Shown: in pieces, positions 43,593-51,827 of the stretch
How positions within the stretch are numbered: position 1 is the stretch's first letter
Layout: each line of letters opens with the position of its first letter
Source: Microbulbifer sp. TB1203
Lineage (GTDB): Bacteria; Pseudomonadota; Gammaproteobacteria; Pseudomonadales; Cellvibrionaceae
Assembly (NCBI RefSeq): GCF_030997045.1
Contig: NZ_CP116899.1
Coordinates: 4,922,001 to 4,986,000 of the forward strand
DNA: 64,000 nucleotides
Direction of reading: 5' to 3'
Notes under the pieces: model-generated
Seen by the model: the letters and a program-made list of their open reading frames with translations, nothing else
What the model was told of the DNA's origin: nothing
Databases searched by the model: none
Translations under genes and position numbers: made by a program

Positions 43593-45944
43593 ATGAAACC
43601 TATTAAATTTTTATTTCCAGGTATCTGTGCATTGCTGTTATTTTCAGTAAGCGCGATTAACGCACACGCCGCTGAAGACTTTTCTATCGTGCTGCTTCCG
43701 GATACGCAAAACTATGCGGAAAAACCCTCCTACGGCGTTTACCGGCATCAAACCCAATGGATCGTTAATCAAAAGCAGGCACGCAATATCCAGTTCGTCG
43801 CGCACCTGGGCGACATCACCCAACACGATGTCGTGGAACAGTGGCAGGTTGCGGATCAGGCACACGCCCTCCTGGATAACGCCCAGATACCGTTCAGTAT
43901 GACCCCGGGCAATCACGATTTCTATCCGAGCAAGGCAATACACGCAAGACAATCCATGTTCGTGAATTACTTTGGCCCACAGCGATATGCCGGCAAGTCC
44001 TGGTATGGGGGTGCATTTAATTCCACCAACGAAAACAACTATATGTATTTCAGTGCCAAAGGAATGGATTTCCTGGTGGTCAGCCTGGAATTTGCGCCGC
44101 GTAAGGATGTGGTAACCTGGGCAAACAAGGTCATTCAACAGCACCCCAATCACCGCGTTATTGTGGCCACACATTGCTATCAAAATTCCTATGGCGATCA
44201 CACAACGGGTTGGGCTGATCACTACAATGTGGAAGGCCGGGAAGGGATCGACCTATGGGAAGAGCTCTTGCAGCGTCACAGTAATATTTTCTTAATGGTC
44301 AGCGGTCATATTCAAGGCACATCTTACAACAAGAGGGTCGGTCAGAACGGCAATGTGGTTCATGAGATATTAACTGACTTTCAATCTGAGCCTGTACTTG
44401 GCAATGGGACCGCCCTCGGCAATGGCTGGTTGCGGGTGCTCACGTTCAAACCTGATGAAAATAAAATTAGCGTAGAAACGCTGAGCGTGGAAGCTGGTAA
44501 TACCAGTATATTCTCCGGGGGAAGGCCGCAGTTTTACCTGAATTACAATAGAATTTCCAACCCCACTGCCGACAGACACAATCAAATGAATTTTGATCTG
44601 TCGTATGATATGCAAAGTATTCCCGGCTATTCCTATAGCATAGGCGATCCGCAATACAAAGATCGCAAAACCCACACCAGTCTTCAGGGGAACCATGTCC
44701 GCCCGCAAATAGTCTCACTGGAGAATGGAAATTCAATTGTGGTGTGGCAGGACGATCGCGACAACAACGGTTATTATCAGATCCATGCGCGCGCCTTCGA
44801 CAGTGACGGCAATGCTCTGTTCAATGACATTACCGTCAACTCTGCTGCCGGCGGACAACAACTCAGCCCTTCGGTGGCCTCGGATGAGAGCGGTAATTTT
44901 GTTGTTGTCTGGGAAGATGACCAGGACAATAACGGAAATTATCAAATATATGTGCGTGGCTTCCATGCAAATGGAAGTGAACGGTTTTCCGACATGGCGG
45001 TAAGCGGTATATCCGCGGGGCAACAACGCGCGCCGGCGGTGGCCATGGATGCAAGTGGTAATTTCGTTGTTGCGTGGCAGGACGACAGGGACGGCAATGG
45101 TTATTTCCAAATCAAGGCGAAAGGTTTTAGTCCTGAAGGCGGTCAGCGGTTTTCAGACCGCACGGTGAACTCGGTAGCTGCCGGTCAACAGTATAACCCT
45201 GCTGTTGCCATGGGGGAGGATGGAGAATTTGTGGTTGTTTGGGAAGACGACCAGGAAAATGATGATAACTTCACTATCCTCGGCCGTGGTTTCAATCCGT
45301 CGGGCACCGAACGTATCAGCGATTTTAGCGTTAACAGCGTTACCACTGGTGATCAAAGCGCGCCCGATATAGCCATGGACTCTTTCGGACGCTTTATCGT
45401 GGTCTGGGAAGATGACAAGGATGGCAACGGCTATTACCAGATATACGCCCGGGCCTTTAATGCCGACGGCAGAGAGCGGCTTCACGACTTCACGGTCAAT
45501 TCCACCGCCGACGGCCAACAGCGGGCCCCGGGTGTAGGCGTGGATGCCGTGGGTAATTTTGTCATTGCGTTTGAGGATGATAATGACGAAAACGATTACA
45601 ACCAGATTTACGCACGCTCGTTCAACAGCAGCGGTTCCCAGCACAAAGCTGACTTTACCGTTAATAGTGACGGTACCGGACATCAATATCGGCCCGCAGT
45701 AGATCTTAAGGGTTCCAATATAACGGTAACCTGGGAGGATGATATGGACGGTGACGGCGGATACGCCGTACTGATGAGAAATTTTCCGTGGCAAGAAGGC
45801 GGGATGGCAAAAGTCGCCACGGACAGCGAACCGTTAAGCAACTACACCGTTTCAGATCAGCAAGACGTGCTAACCGGAAAGGAATTGATACCGGTGTACC
45901 CTGCTTCCCCGGGAGGAGATTATAAAAATCCAAGCTGGCAGTAA
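43593..45944 (+). CDS. Secreted calcineurin-like phosphoesterase with tandem ~51-residue repeats
   Basis: A 783-residue exported protein. After the signal peptide (about residues 1-27) comes a metallophosphoesterase domain (about residues 28-280) with the metal motifs LLPDTQNY, HLGDITQH, TPGNHDF, ATHCYQN and VSGHIQG. The rest holds about seven repeats of the pattern VVWEDDxDxNGYYQIYARxF...DFTVNSxxxGQQxxP with an SPSVAMDxxGNF-like turn. The acidic DDxDxNG turns suggest calcium binding or a beta-propeller-like wheel. Codon use is more AT-rich than in neighbours. The substrate (nucleotide, phosphodiester or glycopolymer) is unknown. Confidence 0.8.
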   Translation: MKPIKFLFPGICALLLFSVSAINAHAAEDFSIVLLPDTQNYAEKPSYGVYRHQTQWIVNQKQARNIQFVAHLGDITQHDVVEQWQVADQAHALLDNAQIPFSMTPGNHDFYPSKAIHARQSMFVNYFGPQRYAGKSWYGGAFNSTNENNYMYFSAKGMDFLVVSLEFAPRKDVVTWANKVIQQHPNHRVIVATHCYQNSYGDHTTGWADHYNVEGREGIDLWEELLQRHSNIFLMVSGHIQGTSYNKRVGQNGNVVHEILTDFQSEPVLGNGTALGNGWLRVLTFKPDENKISVETLSVEAGNTSIFSGGRPQFYLNYNRISNPTADRHNQMNFDLSYDMQSIPGYSYSIGDPQYKDRKTHTSLQGNHVRPQIVSLENGNSIVVWQDDRDNNGYYQIHARAFDSDGNALFNDITVNSAAGGQQLSPSVASDESGNFVVVWEDDQDNNGNYQIYVRGFHANGSERFSDMAVSGISAGQQRAPAVAMDASGNFVVAWQDDRDGNGYFQIKAKGFSPEGGQRFSDRTVNSVAAGQQYNPAVAMGEDGEFVVVWEDDQENDDNFTILGRGFNPSGTERISDFSVNSVTTGDQSAPDIAMDSFGRFIVVWEDDKDGNGYYQIYARAFNADGRERLHDFTVNSTADGQQRAPGVGVDAVGNFVIAFEDDNDENDYNQIYARSFNSSGSQHKADFTVNSDGTGHQYRPAVDLKGSNITVTWEDDMDGDGGYAVLMRNFPWQEGGMAKVATDSEPLSNYTVSDQQDVLTGKELIPVYPASPGGDYKNPSWQ

Positions 45945-45982
45945 ATATCGGGAGTAAAAGGGGGCGAGAGCCTCCTTTTTAT

Positions 45983-46084
45983 CCGCTCGTGTTGGCAATC
46001 GTTCCCGATACCTGTCTCGTCAACCCAATAAATCCCGGCATTTTCCTGCTTTGCCCGAGCTTTGATTTTCCGAGGACATTCCCC
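45983..46084 (-). pseudogene. IS630-family transposase remnant
   Basis: A minus-strand fragment encodes KIKARAKQENAGIYWVDETG followed by IGNDCQHER. This matches the central DDE-domain region (W-x-DE-T-G) of IS630-type transposases. No start, upstream domain or downstream catalytic Glu remains. It indicates past insertion-sequence activity inside the island. Confidence 0.6.
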
Positions 46085-46169
46085 TGTCTCGGCGCCTTGC
46101 CGCAATTCCGCGATGCAGCCGTGCGTCTGGTTGAAATAGCCGCCATCCGCCCCAGCGCAACGAATAAAA

Positions 46170-46441
46170 TATTCAAAATGTGAATAAATTATGCCGTTTT
46201 GGCATTGTTATTATTTATAAATTATTCTACGGTGTGCTTGCTGATGGCGGGCTGCGTCAAGAAGTAAGGCGGTAAACAGGAGAATGCAGATCCGTCACAA
46301 CTTCGCTGGGAGAGTAAAACTGCTGTGTCACGCCGTACGCGCCAATATGCAGGCGCCGGTCAAGCAGTTGCAACGCGCTCGGCCGGCGTGCAATCCGTGC
46401 CAATACGGCACGTCTCCAAAAATAAGGAAAAGGAGAACACC
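46170..46441 (+). promoter_or_regulatory. Conserved leader of the amidase gene (paired with 42334-42599)
   Basis: Second copy of the roughly 265-nt leader, with the same dyad TATTCA-AAATG-TGAATA at 46170-46186 and near-identical sequence through the ribosome site AAGGAAAAGGAGAACACC. A further shared piece (GTTGAAATAG-CGCCATCCGCC) lies upstream of both copies at about 42196 and 46129. Confidence 0.65.
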
Positions 46442-48103
46442 ATGTTACGAAACACTATGCTGGGAGCGCTGGCGGCCGGTTTGATGTCATTGACGGCTGC
46501 TGCATCGGCGCAGGAGATGAATCGCGAATTGGCCGAGATGGCGGCGCTCGAGGAACAGCAACTCGTCGAAGCGCGCGCCGCTTATCCCCAGTATTTTGCT
46601 GAAGCCTACGCGCGGTACCCGGAAATTCCACGCGGCATACTGGAAGCAATTGCCTGGTCCAAAAGCCGATGGCAGCACCTGGCGCCGGCGGAGAAACAGG
46701 AGCCGCATCACCGTATGCCATCGGCCTACGGCGTGATGGGTTTGTATGGCGGCGATGGCTTTGTCGATCAGGTCGGCGAGGCCGCGCGCCTGCTCCTGGT
46801 CGATCGGGCCGCGATCATCGCCGACCCGCGTATGAACATTCTCGCCGCCGCGGCGCTGTTGGCCGATGAAATTTACTGGCAAGCCGCGGTGATCAAAACC
46901 CCGGAAGACATGGCGCCGATATTGGCACGTTTTGCCGGTTTTCCATCCGAGAAAGAAAAGTCTGCAGTTGATGACTTCGCCCGCGACAGCTTCGCTTTTG
47001 ATGTGCTGCAGTCGTTGGACCGCGGCGTCAAGAACAAAGGCGCCGTGGTGCCGAAAATTCCGGTGGCCTGGAAACAGGCGTTTGACACCAGCACGCTGGT
47101 AAGCATGCGAGCGCCATTCGTGCGCCTGGATGTGAGCCGCGACCATATTGAGGCCAGCGGTGCCACCATTGACCCGACAACCGGTATCGTGAAGCGCGAC
47201 GCCGAGACCGAGTTGGCGGTACAAAGCACCGATTACGGCCCGGCAATCTGGAACCCGGCTCATTCATCCAACTATACCGCCCGGCGCGACAGTGCGGTCA
47301 GCGGGGTGGCCATTCATACCACCGACGGCAATTACGCCGGCGCTATTTCCTGGTTCAAGAACCCTGTGGCCGGAGTCAGCGCGCATTACGTCATCCGTTC
47401 GTCCGACGGCCAGGTGACTCAAATGGTGCGCGAGGCACACCGCGCCTGGCACGTCCTCGGCGGCCACAATGACTACACCATAGGTATCGAGCATGAAGCC
47501 TTTGCGGACAATAGTGCCTGGTATACCAGCGCCATGTACCGTTCGTCGGCCGCGCTGGTGCGAAACCTGTGTAGCAAGTACAGCGGTATCAGTTGTTCGT
47601 CGGCCTACGACGGCCCGTCGCATAGAGGTGTTGTGGTGCTACCCACCAGTATTCGCATCAAGGGCCACCAGCACTACAGTGGTAATGATCATGTCGACCC
47701 CGGCATTTACTGGAACTGGTCTAGTTACCACAGCCTGCTCAATGGCGGTGACGGTGGCGGCGATGATGGTGGCGCTAGCAATCCCTACACACCGGACGAT
47801 GCGTGCGGGAGCGGCTTTAGCGTGATCAACTCGCACACGCTCAGCGGCGGAACAATCTACCTGCTGTGGAACGGAGACAGCGGCCAGAACTGCGTGGTGA
47901 CAATGAAGACCTCCAATATCGGCTCACCGTCGCCGGTGTCGGCGTCCCTGCAAGTCGAGGGCGACACCAAGACGACCGACTCCGGCAATTTCAGCTATTA
48001 CGCCGGACCGATCAAGCAGTCCGCGTCGAACGACTGTGTGAAATGGGGCGGCTCGGTCGGAAGCAGTTCCTGGGAGAGTCCGTTCGAACATTGTGGCAGT
48101 TAG
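46442..48103 (+). CDS. Secreted N-acetylmuramoyl-L-alanine amidase with lytic-transglycosylase-like N-domain and SapA-like C-domain
   Basis: A 553-residue exported protein. Signal peptide residues 1-22. The N-terminal part (about 35-220) resembles the helical lysozyme/transglycosylase-like module (IPRGILEAIAWSKSRW, AYGVMGLYGGDGFVD). An Amidase_2/PGRP zinc domain (about 285-440) has GVAIHTTDG, IGIEHEAFADN and GHQHYSGNDHVDPG. The last ~105 residues repeat the SapA-like domain of the M23 protein at about 80 percent identity by eye, behind a Gly/Asp linker. It probably digests peptidoglycan outside the cell, complementing the M23 enzyme. Confidence 0.85.
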   Translation: MLRNTMLGALAAGLMSLTAAASAQEMNRELAEMAALEEQQLVEARAAYPQYFAEAYARYPEIPRGILEAIAWSKSRWQHLAPAEKQEPHHRMPSAYGVMGLYGGDGFVDQVGEAARLLLVDRAAIIADPRMNILAAAALLADEIYWQAAVIKTPEDMAPILARFAGFPSEKEKSAVDDFARDSFAFDVLQSLDRGVKNKGAVVPKIPVAWKQAFDTSTLVSMRAPFVRLDVSRDHIEASGATIDPTTGIVKRDAETELAVQSTDYGPAIWNPAHSSNYTARRDSAVSGVAIHTTDGNYAGAISWFKNPVAGVSAHYVIRSSDGQVTQMVREAHRAWHVLGGHNDYTIGIEHEAFADNSAWYTSAMYRSSAALVRNLCSKYSGISCSSAYDGPSHRGVVVLPTSIRIKGHQHYSGNDHVDPGIYWNWSSYHSLLNGGDGGGDDGGASNPYTPDDACGSGFSVINSHTLSGGTIYLLWNGDSGQNCVVTMKTSNIGSPSPVSASLQVEGDTKTTDSGNFSYYAGPIKQSASNDCVKWGGSVGSSSWESPFEHCGS

Positions 48104-48126
48104 CCGTAGGGGATTTGAAGAGATCT

Positions 48127-48203
48127 TGTAGGAGTGGGCCATGCCCGCGATCAGTGTCTGAAAAAAACGGAAACCCTGATCGCGGGCATGGCCCGCTCCT
48201 ACA
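48127..48203. repeat. REP-like palindrome, family A
   Basis: TGTAGGAGTGGGCCATGCCC and GGGCATGGCCCGCTCCTACA arms between the convergent amidase and hisC genes. Confidence 0.8.
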
Positions 48204-48243
48204 GCGCATCATCATTCCGGGTCCCGATAAACAGGGCCCCGGC

Positions 48244-49317
48244 TTACCCAGTCCGTGAGCCTATTATCTCCGCACAGGCGGCCAGCAGCGCATCCATCTC
48301 CCCATCGGTGCCGATGGAGATGCGCAGGTACTCACTGATGCGCGGCTTGTTGAAATAGCGCACCAGGATATCCCGCCGGCGCAGTTCGCGGTACAGGTCT
48401 TCCGCGCCGATGCCCCGCGGCCGCGCAAGGATGAAATTGGCTTTGGACGGCACTACCTCAAACTCCAGCCCGGTCAGTGCTGCGACCACCCGTTCGCGGG
48501 TGGCGATCACCCGGGCACTGCTGTCGGCCAGCCAGGCGCTGTCCTGCACCGCCGCGAGTGCCACGCGCTGGGCGACGCTGTCGATGGGGTAGGAGTTGAA
48601 GGAGTTCTTGGTGCGCTCCAGTCCCTCGATCAGGTGCCGCTGTCCCAGGGCATAACCCAGGCGCAGTCCGGCCAGGGCATGGGATTTGGACAGGGTGCGG
48701 ATAACCAGCAGGTTTGGGTGATCGCCGATCAGGCGCACCGCGCTCTCGCCGCCGAAGTCGATATAGGCTTCGTCGATGGCCACCACTCGCTGGGACTGCA
48801 GCCGCAGCAACCTTTCGATCTCCTCCAGCGACAGGTAGCGACCAGTGGGGGCGTTGGGGTTGGGCAGGATTACGCCGGCGGCGGGGCCGGCGTAGTCTTC
48901 CACCGCCAGGCTGAAGTCGTCCCGCAGCGGCGGCGTGCGGTAGTCGATGCCGTAGAGCTGGCAGTAGACCGGGTAGAAGCTGTAGGTGATGTCCGGGAAC
49001 AGCAGTGGTTCCGGACGGCGAAAGAAGCTGTAGAAGCTGTGCGCCAGCACTTCATCGGAACCGTTGCCGACAAACACCTGGCCGCTGTCGAGGCCGTACT
49101 GCCCGGCGATGGCAGTGCACAGCTCGGTGGATTCCGGGTCCGGGTAGCGACGCAGGGCTTCCGCCAACTGTTCGTCCGCCAGCGCCTCCAGCGCGCGGGG
49201 CGAGGGCGGGTAGGGGTTCTCGTTGGTGTTCAGCTTGATCAGCCGGCCGCGGGGCTGTTCCCCGGGGACATAGGGTTCCAGTTGTGCCAGCTCGGGGCTC
49301 CAGAAGGGATTGCTCAA
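48244..49317 (-). CDS. hisC: Histidinol-phosphate aminotransferase
   Basis: PLP aminotransferase (357 residues) of histidine synthesis. The segments LNTNENPYPPSPRALEAL, VGNGSDEVLAHSFYSF, the PLP lysine in TLSKSHALAGLRLGYA and the C-terminal SEYLRISIG are typical. Its start overlaps the stop of the FHA gene by 4 nt (ATGA), so it is translated from the protease-FHA-hisC transcript and not a his operon. Its 3' end is the copy of the remnant at 41205-41372, which suggests that this gene end served as an integration site. Confidence 0.95.
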   Translation of the reverse strand: MSNPFWSPELAQLEPYVPGEQPRGRLIKLNTNENPYPPSPRALEALADEQLAEALRRYPDPESTELCTAIAGQYGLDSGQVFVGNGSDEVLAHSFYSFFRRPEPLLFPDITYSFYPVYCQLYGIDYRTPPLRDDFSLAVEDYAGPAAGVILPNPNAPTGRYLSLEEIERLLRLQSQRVVAIDEAYIDFGGESAVRLIGDHPNLLVIRTLSKSHALAGLRLGYALGQRHLIEGLERTKNSFNSYPIDSVAQRVALAAVQDSAWLADSSARVIATRERVVAALTGLEFEVVPSKANFILARPRGIGAEDLYRELRRRDILVRYFNKPRISEYLRISIGTDGEMDALLAACAEIIGSRTG

Positions 49318-50375
49318 GACTCTGTCTCCGTCTCCTGCCCGGTGGGAGTTTGCTGTTTCGGCGCGTCCTTCACCTCATCCTCAGCCTCGTCCTCATCGCG
49401 GGCTTTTTTATCCAGGGGAATATCGAACAGTGCCGGCGAACCGGCGATAAACTGCTGCATGGGCACCGGCTCGCGCCACAACATGTCTTCGTACTTGATC
49501 TCGGTGGAGATCTCCGGCAGCGCGTTGAAATCGCGCATCCCGCCGATATCCTCGGCCATTCCCAGGCCGAGAAAGCTCCAGGGCAGCAGCAGTGCCACGC
49601 CCCAGCGCCAGCGCGGGGACAGGTTCATGGCCAGGAAGCAGGCGCACCAGAGCATGGCGGGCAGCAGCAGTGCCAGTACCAATAGGTCGAGCACGCCCTT
49701 CCAATTGCCGAGGGCATAGTTGAAATCCAGCAGGCCGCCGAACCACTCCCAGGTCGCATACAGCAGGGCTCCTAGGGCGGCGATCGACAGGTGGGTAAAG
49801 AATCGCGTCTCGTGGCGCACCACCCGGCCGATAAAGGCCCAGGCCGCCGCATAAACCAGCAGGCCCACCACACTGCCCGCCACCAGGTTCGCCGCCAGAG
49901 TCCACTCGTAACTGCGCGCATAGCCCAGGTAGCTGATCGCCAGGGTGGACAGGCCCACGGTGAACAGCAGTGCGAAGGCCGCCGCCGGGTGCGAGAGCCG
50001 CTCGAACAGTCTCTCCAGCGAGTGCAGCGGCAGCGCCGGCGCCACCCTTGCCTCGCTGTCGGTAAAGCGCAGATGGGTCTTGCCCAGTTGTATCTCGTCG
50101 CCGGATTCGATAGCGCGCTCGCTGAAGGCACCCGCCTTGACCGATTTGTCGCGGTTGTTGCCGAGCAGTTGGCTGCCGTTCGCGCTGTGCAGGTCCCGCA
50201 GGGTGTAGCCACCGTCTTCGTCGCGCACCACCTCCGCGTGGCGGGGGTCGGCGTGGGGGTCGTCGAGGATGACATCGTTATGGTAGGCACGCCCCAGGGT
50301 GAAACGCTCGCCGTCCATGCGATAGCGGGCCTGTACCCGCTGGGAACGGTTGAGTTCTTCGATAATCAGTGCCAT
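49314..50375 (-). CDS. FHA-domain integral membrane protein
   Basis: A 353-residue protein. The N-terminal forkhead-associated domain (about residues 20-95) has FTLGRAYHNDVILDD, RHAEV and LHSANGSQLLGN and would bind phosphothreonine peptides in the cytoplasm. Five or six transmembrane helices follow (about residues 130-270), then a charged tail with DEDEAEDEVKDAP. It overlaps the upstream trypsin-like protease gene by 10 nt and hisC by 4 nt. Such FHA-protease pairs suggest a signalling or stress pathway; no kinase gene is in the window. Confidence 0.8.
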   Translation of the reverse strand: MALIIEELNRSQRVQARYRMDGERFTLGRAYHNDVILDDPHADPRHAEVVRDEDGGYTLRDLHSANGSQLLGNNRDKSVKAGAFSERAIESGDEIQLGKTHLRFTDSEARVAPALPLHSLERLFERLSHPAAAFALLFTVGLSTLAISYLGYARSYEWTLAANLVAGSVVGLLVYAAAWAFIGRVVRHETRFFTHLSIAALGALLYATWEWFGGLLDFNYALGNWKGVLDLLVLALLLPAMLWCACFLAMNLSPRWRWGVALLLPWSFLGLGMAEDIGGMRDFNALPEISTEIKYEDMLWREPVPMQQFIAGSPALFDIPLDKKARDEDEAEDEVKDAPKQQTPTGQETETES

Positions 50376-51646
50376 TGGATCTCGCTCGTGAACTTCTCGG
50401 AAAAGGCGGTCGCCGACGTCTCGGTAAATCCGGACAGAGTGAAGTGGCTGACCAGGGCGCGGTCCTTCTGGTCCACGGTAAGGCTCAGGAAGAAAACATC
50501 GTACAGGTCCGGGAACTGCTGGTAGCGGCGCACGCAGTAGCTGGTGCGGGCCCGCACCGGCTGCCGGTCGTTATCGGCCTTGGATTTCCCAACTTTGCGC
50601 TCCTGGGAGGTAAAGCCCTGGCGGCAGCGGAAGTTGGTGACGTCGTCCTCGCCGGCCATATTGCCGGGGTAAAAGCTGCTCATCTGGCTTTCGTATTCGC
50701 TGTAGAAACGCGAGGGCAGCAGGTCGTCCGCCTCCAGCCAGAAAAACTCGTACTCCACCCGGCCGGTGTTGAAATTCTCCGACAGGTAGATCACGTCCTG
50801 GCCGGTGCAACCCTTGTCGATGCGCTTGACCGGGTTGTCCTCGTCCTCCTCGGAGTTGCCCCAGCACTGGATGGAGGGGAGTATCTCCCCCACCACCATG
50901 GCATCCCCCAGGGGGCGCAGTTTCCACTCCGCTTCCAGTACGGAGTCGATGATTTTCTGCTGGTTGTCGAGCAACTGCCGGTGGGTAGCGGCCTGCAGGT
51001 CCACCGGGCGGCCGTCCTGCCGCTGGTAGTGCTCCCGCAGCGCGATCAGCTTATCCACCGGCACCAGGAAGCTGATCTGGTTGCCGGCGGTGGCCACATT
51101 GATCCCCACCACCTCACCTTTGGCATCGATCACCGGCCCGCCGCTCATGCCGGGATTGATCGAGCCGGAAAAGTGAATACGGTCGTAGAAACTGCCGGCG
51201 GCAATGCCGTTGTAGGTACCCGGCACCAGGGTCATGCCCAGATCCAGGGGATTGCCCAGGGAGATGATGGTGGTTCCGTGACTGGGGGCGTGCCGGGACA
51301 GATTGATATGTTCCGGCCCGGGCTTGTCCTGGCGCAGCAGTGCCAGGTCGTTGACCACATCGATATCCAGCAGCTCCAGCTCGCCCCGGTTGCCGTCCAC
51401 CGACAGGTACTGCAGGCGATATTTCTCCGGCTTGCGCACCGCCTCCGCCACCACATGGTAATTGGTCGCGACCAGGCCGTCGGCGGAGATCTGGAAGCCG
51501 GAACCGATGGCCGCCTTGGAGTTGGAGGACTTTTCGATCAGGCGGATCTGGTAGAGGCTCTCGCGATAGTCGCTGTAGAGCTTTTCGTAACTTTGCGCCG
51601 AGGCGAAACCGGTAAAACAGCAGAACAACAGGGTAAGCAGGCGCAT
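50366..51646 (-). CDS. Exported trypsin-like serine protease
   Basis: A 426-residue protein. The signal peptide (residues 1-17, ending GFASA) is followed by a trypsin/DegP-fold protease domain. His is in LVATNYHVVAEAV (about residue 60), Asp in DIDVVNDLALL, and Ser in NPGMSGGPVID (about residue 165). No PDZ domain is apparent; the ~190-residue C-terminal extension (with Cys pairs near IQCWGNSE and FRCRQGF) is not recognised. It heads the operon with the FHA membrane protein and hisC. A periplasmic quality-control role is inference. Confidence 0.82.
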   Translation of the reverse strand: MRLLTLLFCCFTGFASAQSYEKLYSDYRESLYQIRLIEKSSNSKAAIGSGFQISADGLVATNYHVVAEAVRKPEKYRLQYLSVDGNRGELELLDIDVVNDLALLRQDKPGPEHINLSRHAPSHGTTIISLGNPLDLGMTLVPGTYNGIAAGSFYDRIHFSGSINPGMSGGPVIDAKGEVVGINVATAGNQISFLVPVDKLIALREHYQRQDGRPVDLQAATHRQLLDNQQKIIDSVLEAEWKLRPLGDAMVVGEILPSIQCWGNSEEDEDNPVKRIDKGCTGQDVIYLSENFNTGRVEYEFFWLEADDLLPSRFYSEYESQMSSFYPGNMAGEDDVTNFRCRQGFTSQERKVGKSKADNDRQPVRARTSYCVRRYQQFPDLYDVFFLSLTVDQKDRALVSHFTLSGFTETSATAFSEKFTSEIQWH

Positions 51647-51729
51647 GCGCAGGGGCTGTCTCTTTTTTGATTAATTTATGGGCAGAAAGGTGGGATGGTA
51701 AGTGGTCGGCGGCCAATGATCAATGACCC

Positions 51730-51804
51730 TGTAGGAGCGGCCCATGGCCGCGATCGATCTCACTTCGTAGTGCAATCAGATCGCGGCCATGGGCCGCTCC
51801 TACA
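51730..51804. repeat. REP-like palindrome, family A
   Basis: TGTAGGAGCGGCCCATGGCC and GGCCATGGGCCGCTCCTACA arms between the PLP enzyme stop and the protease start. Confidence 0.85.
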
Positions 51805-51827
51805 GGGGGAGAGCTGTCGCGGCTTTC

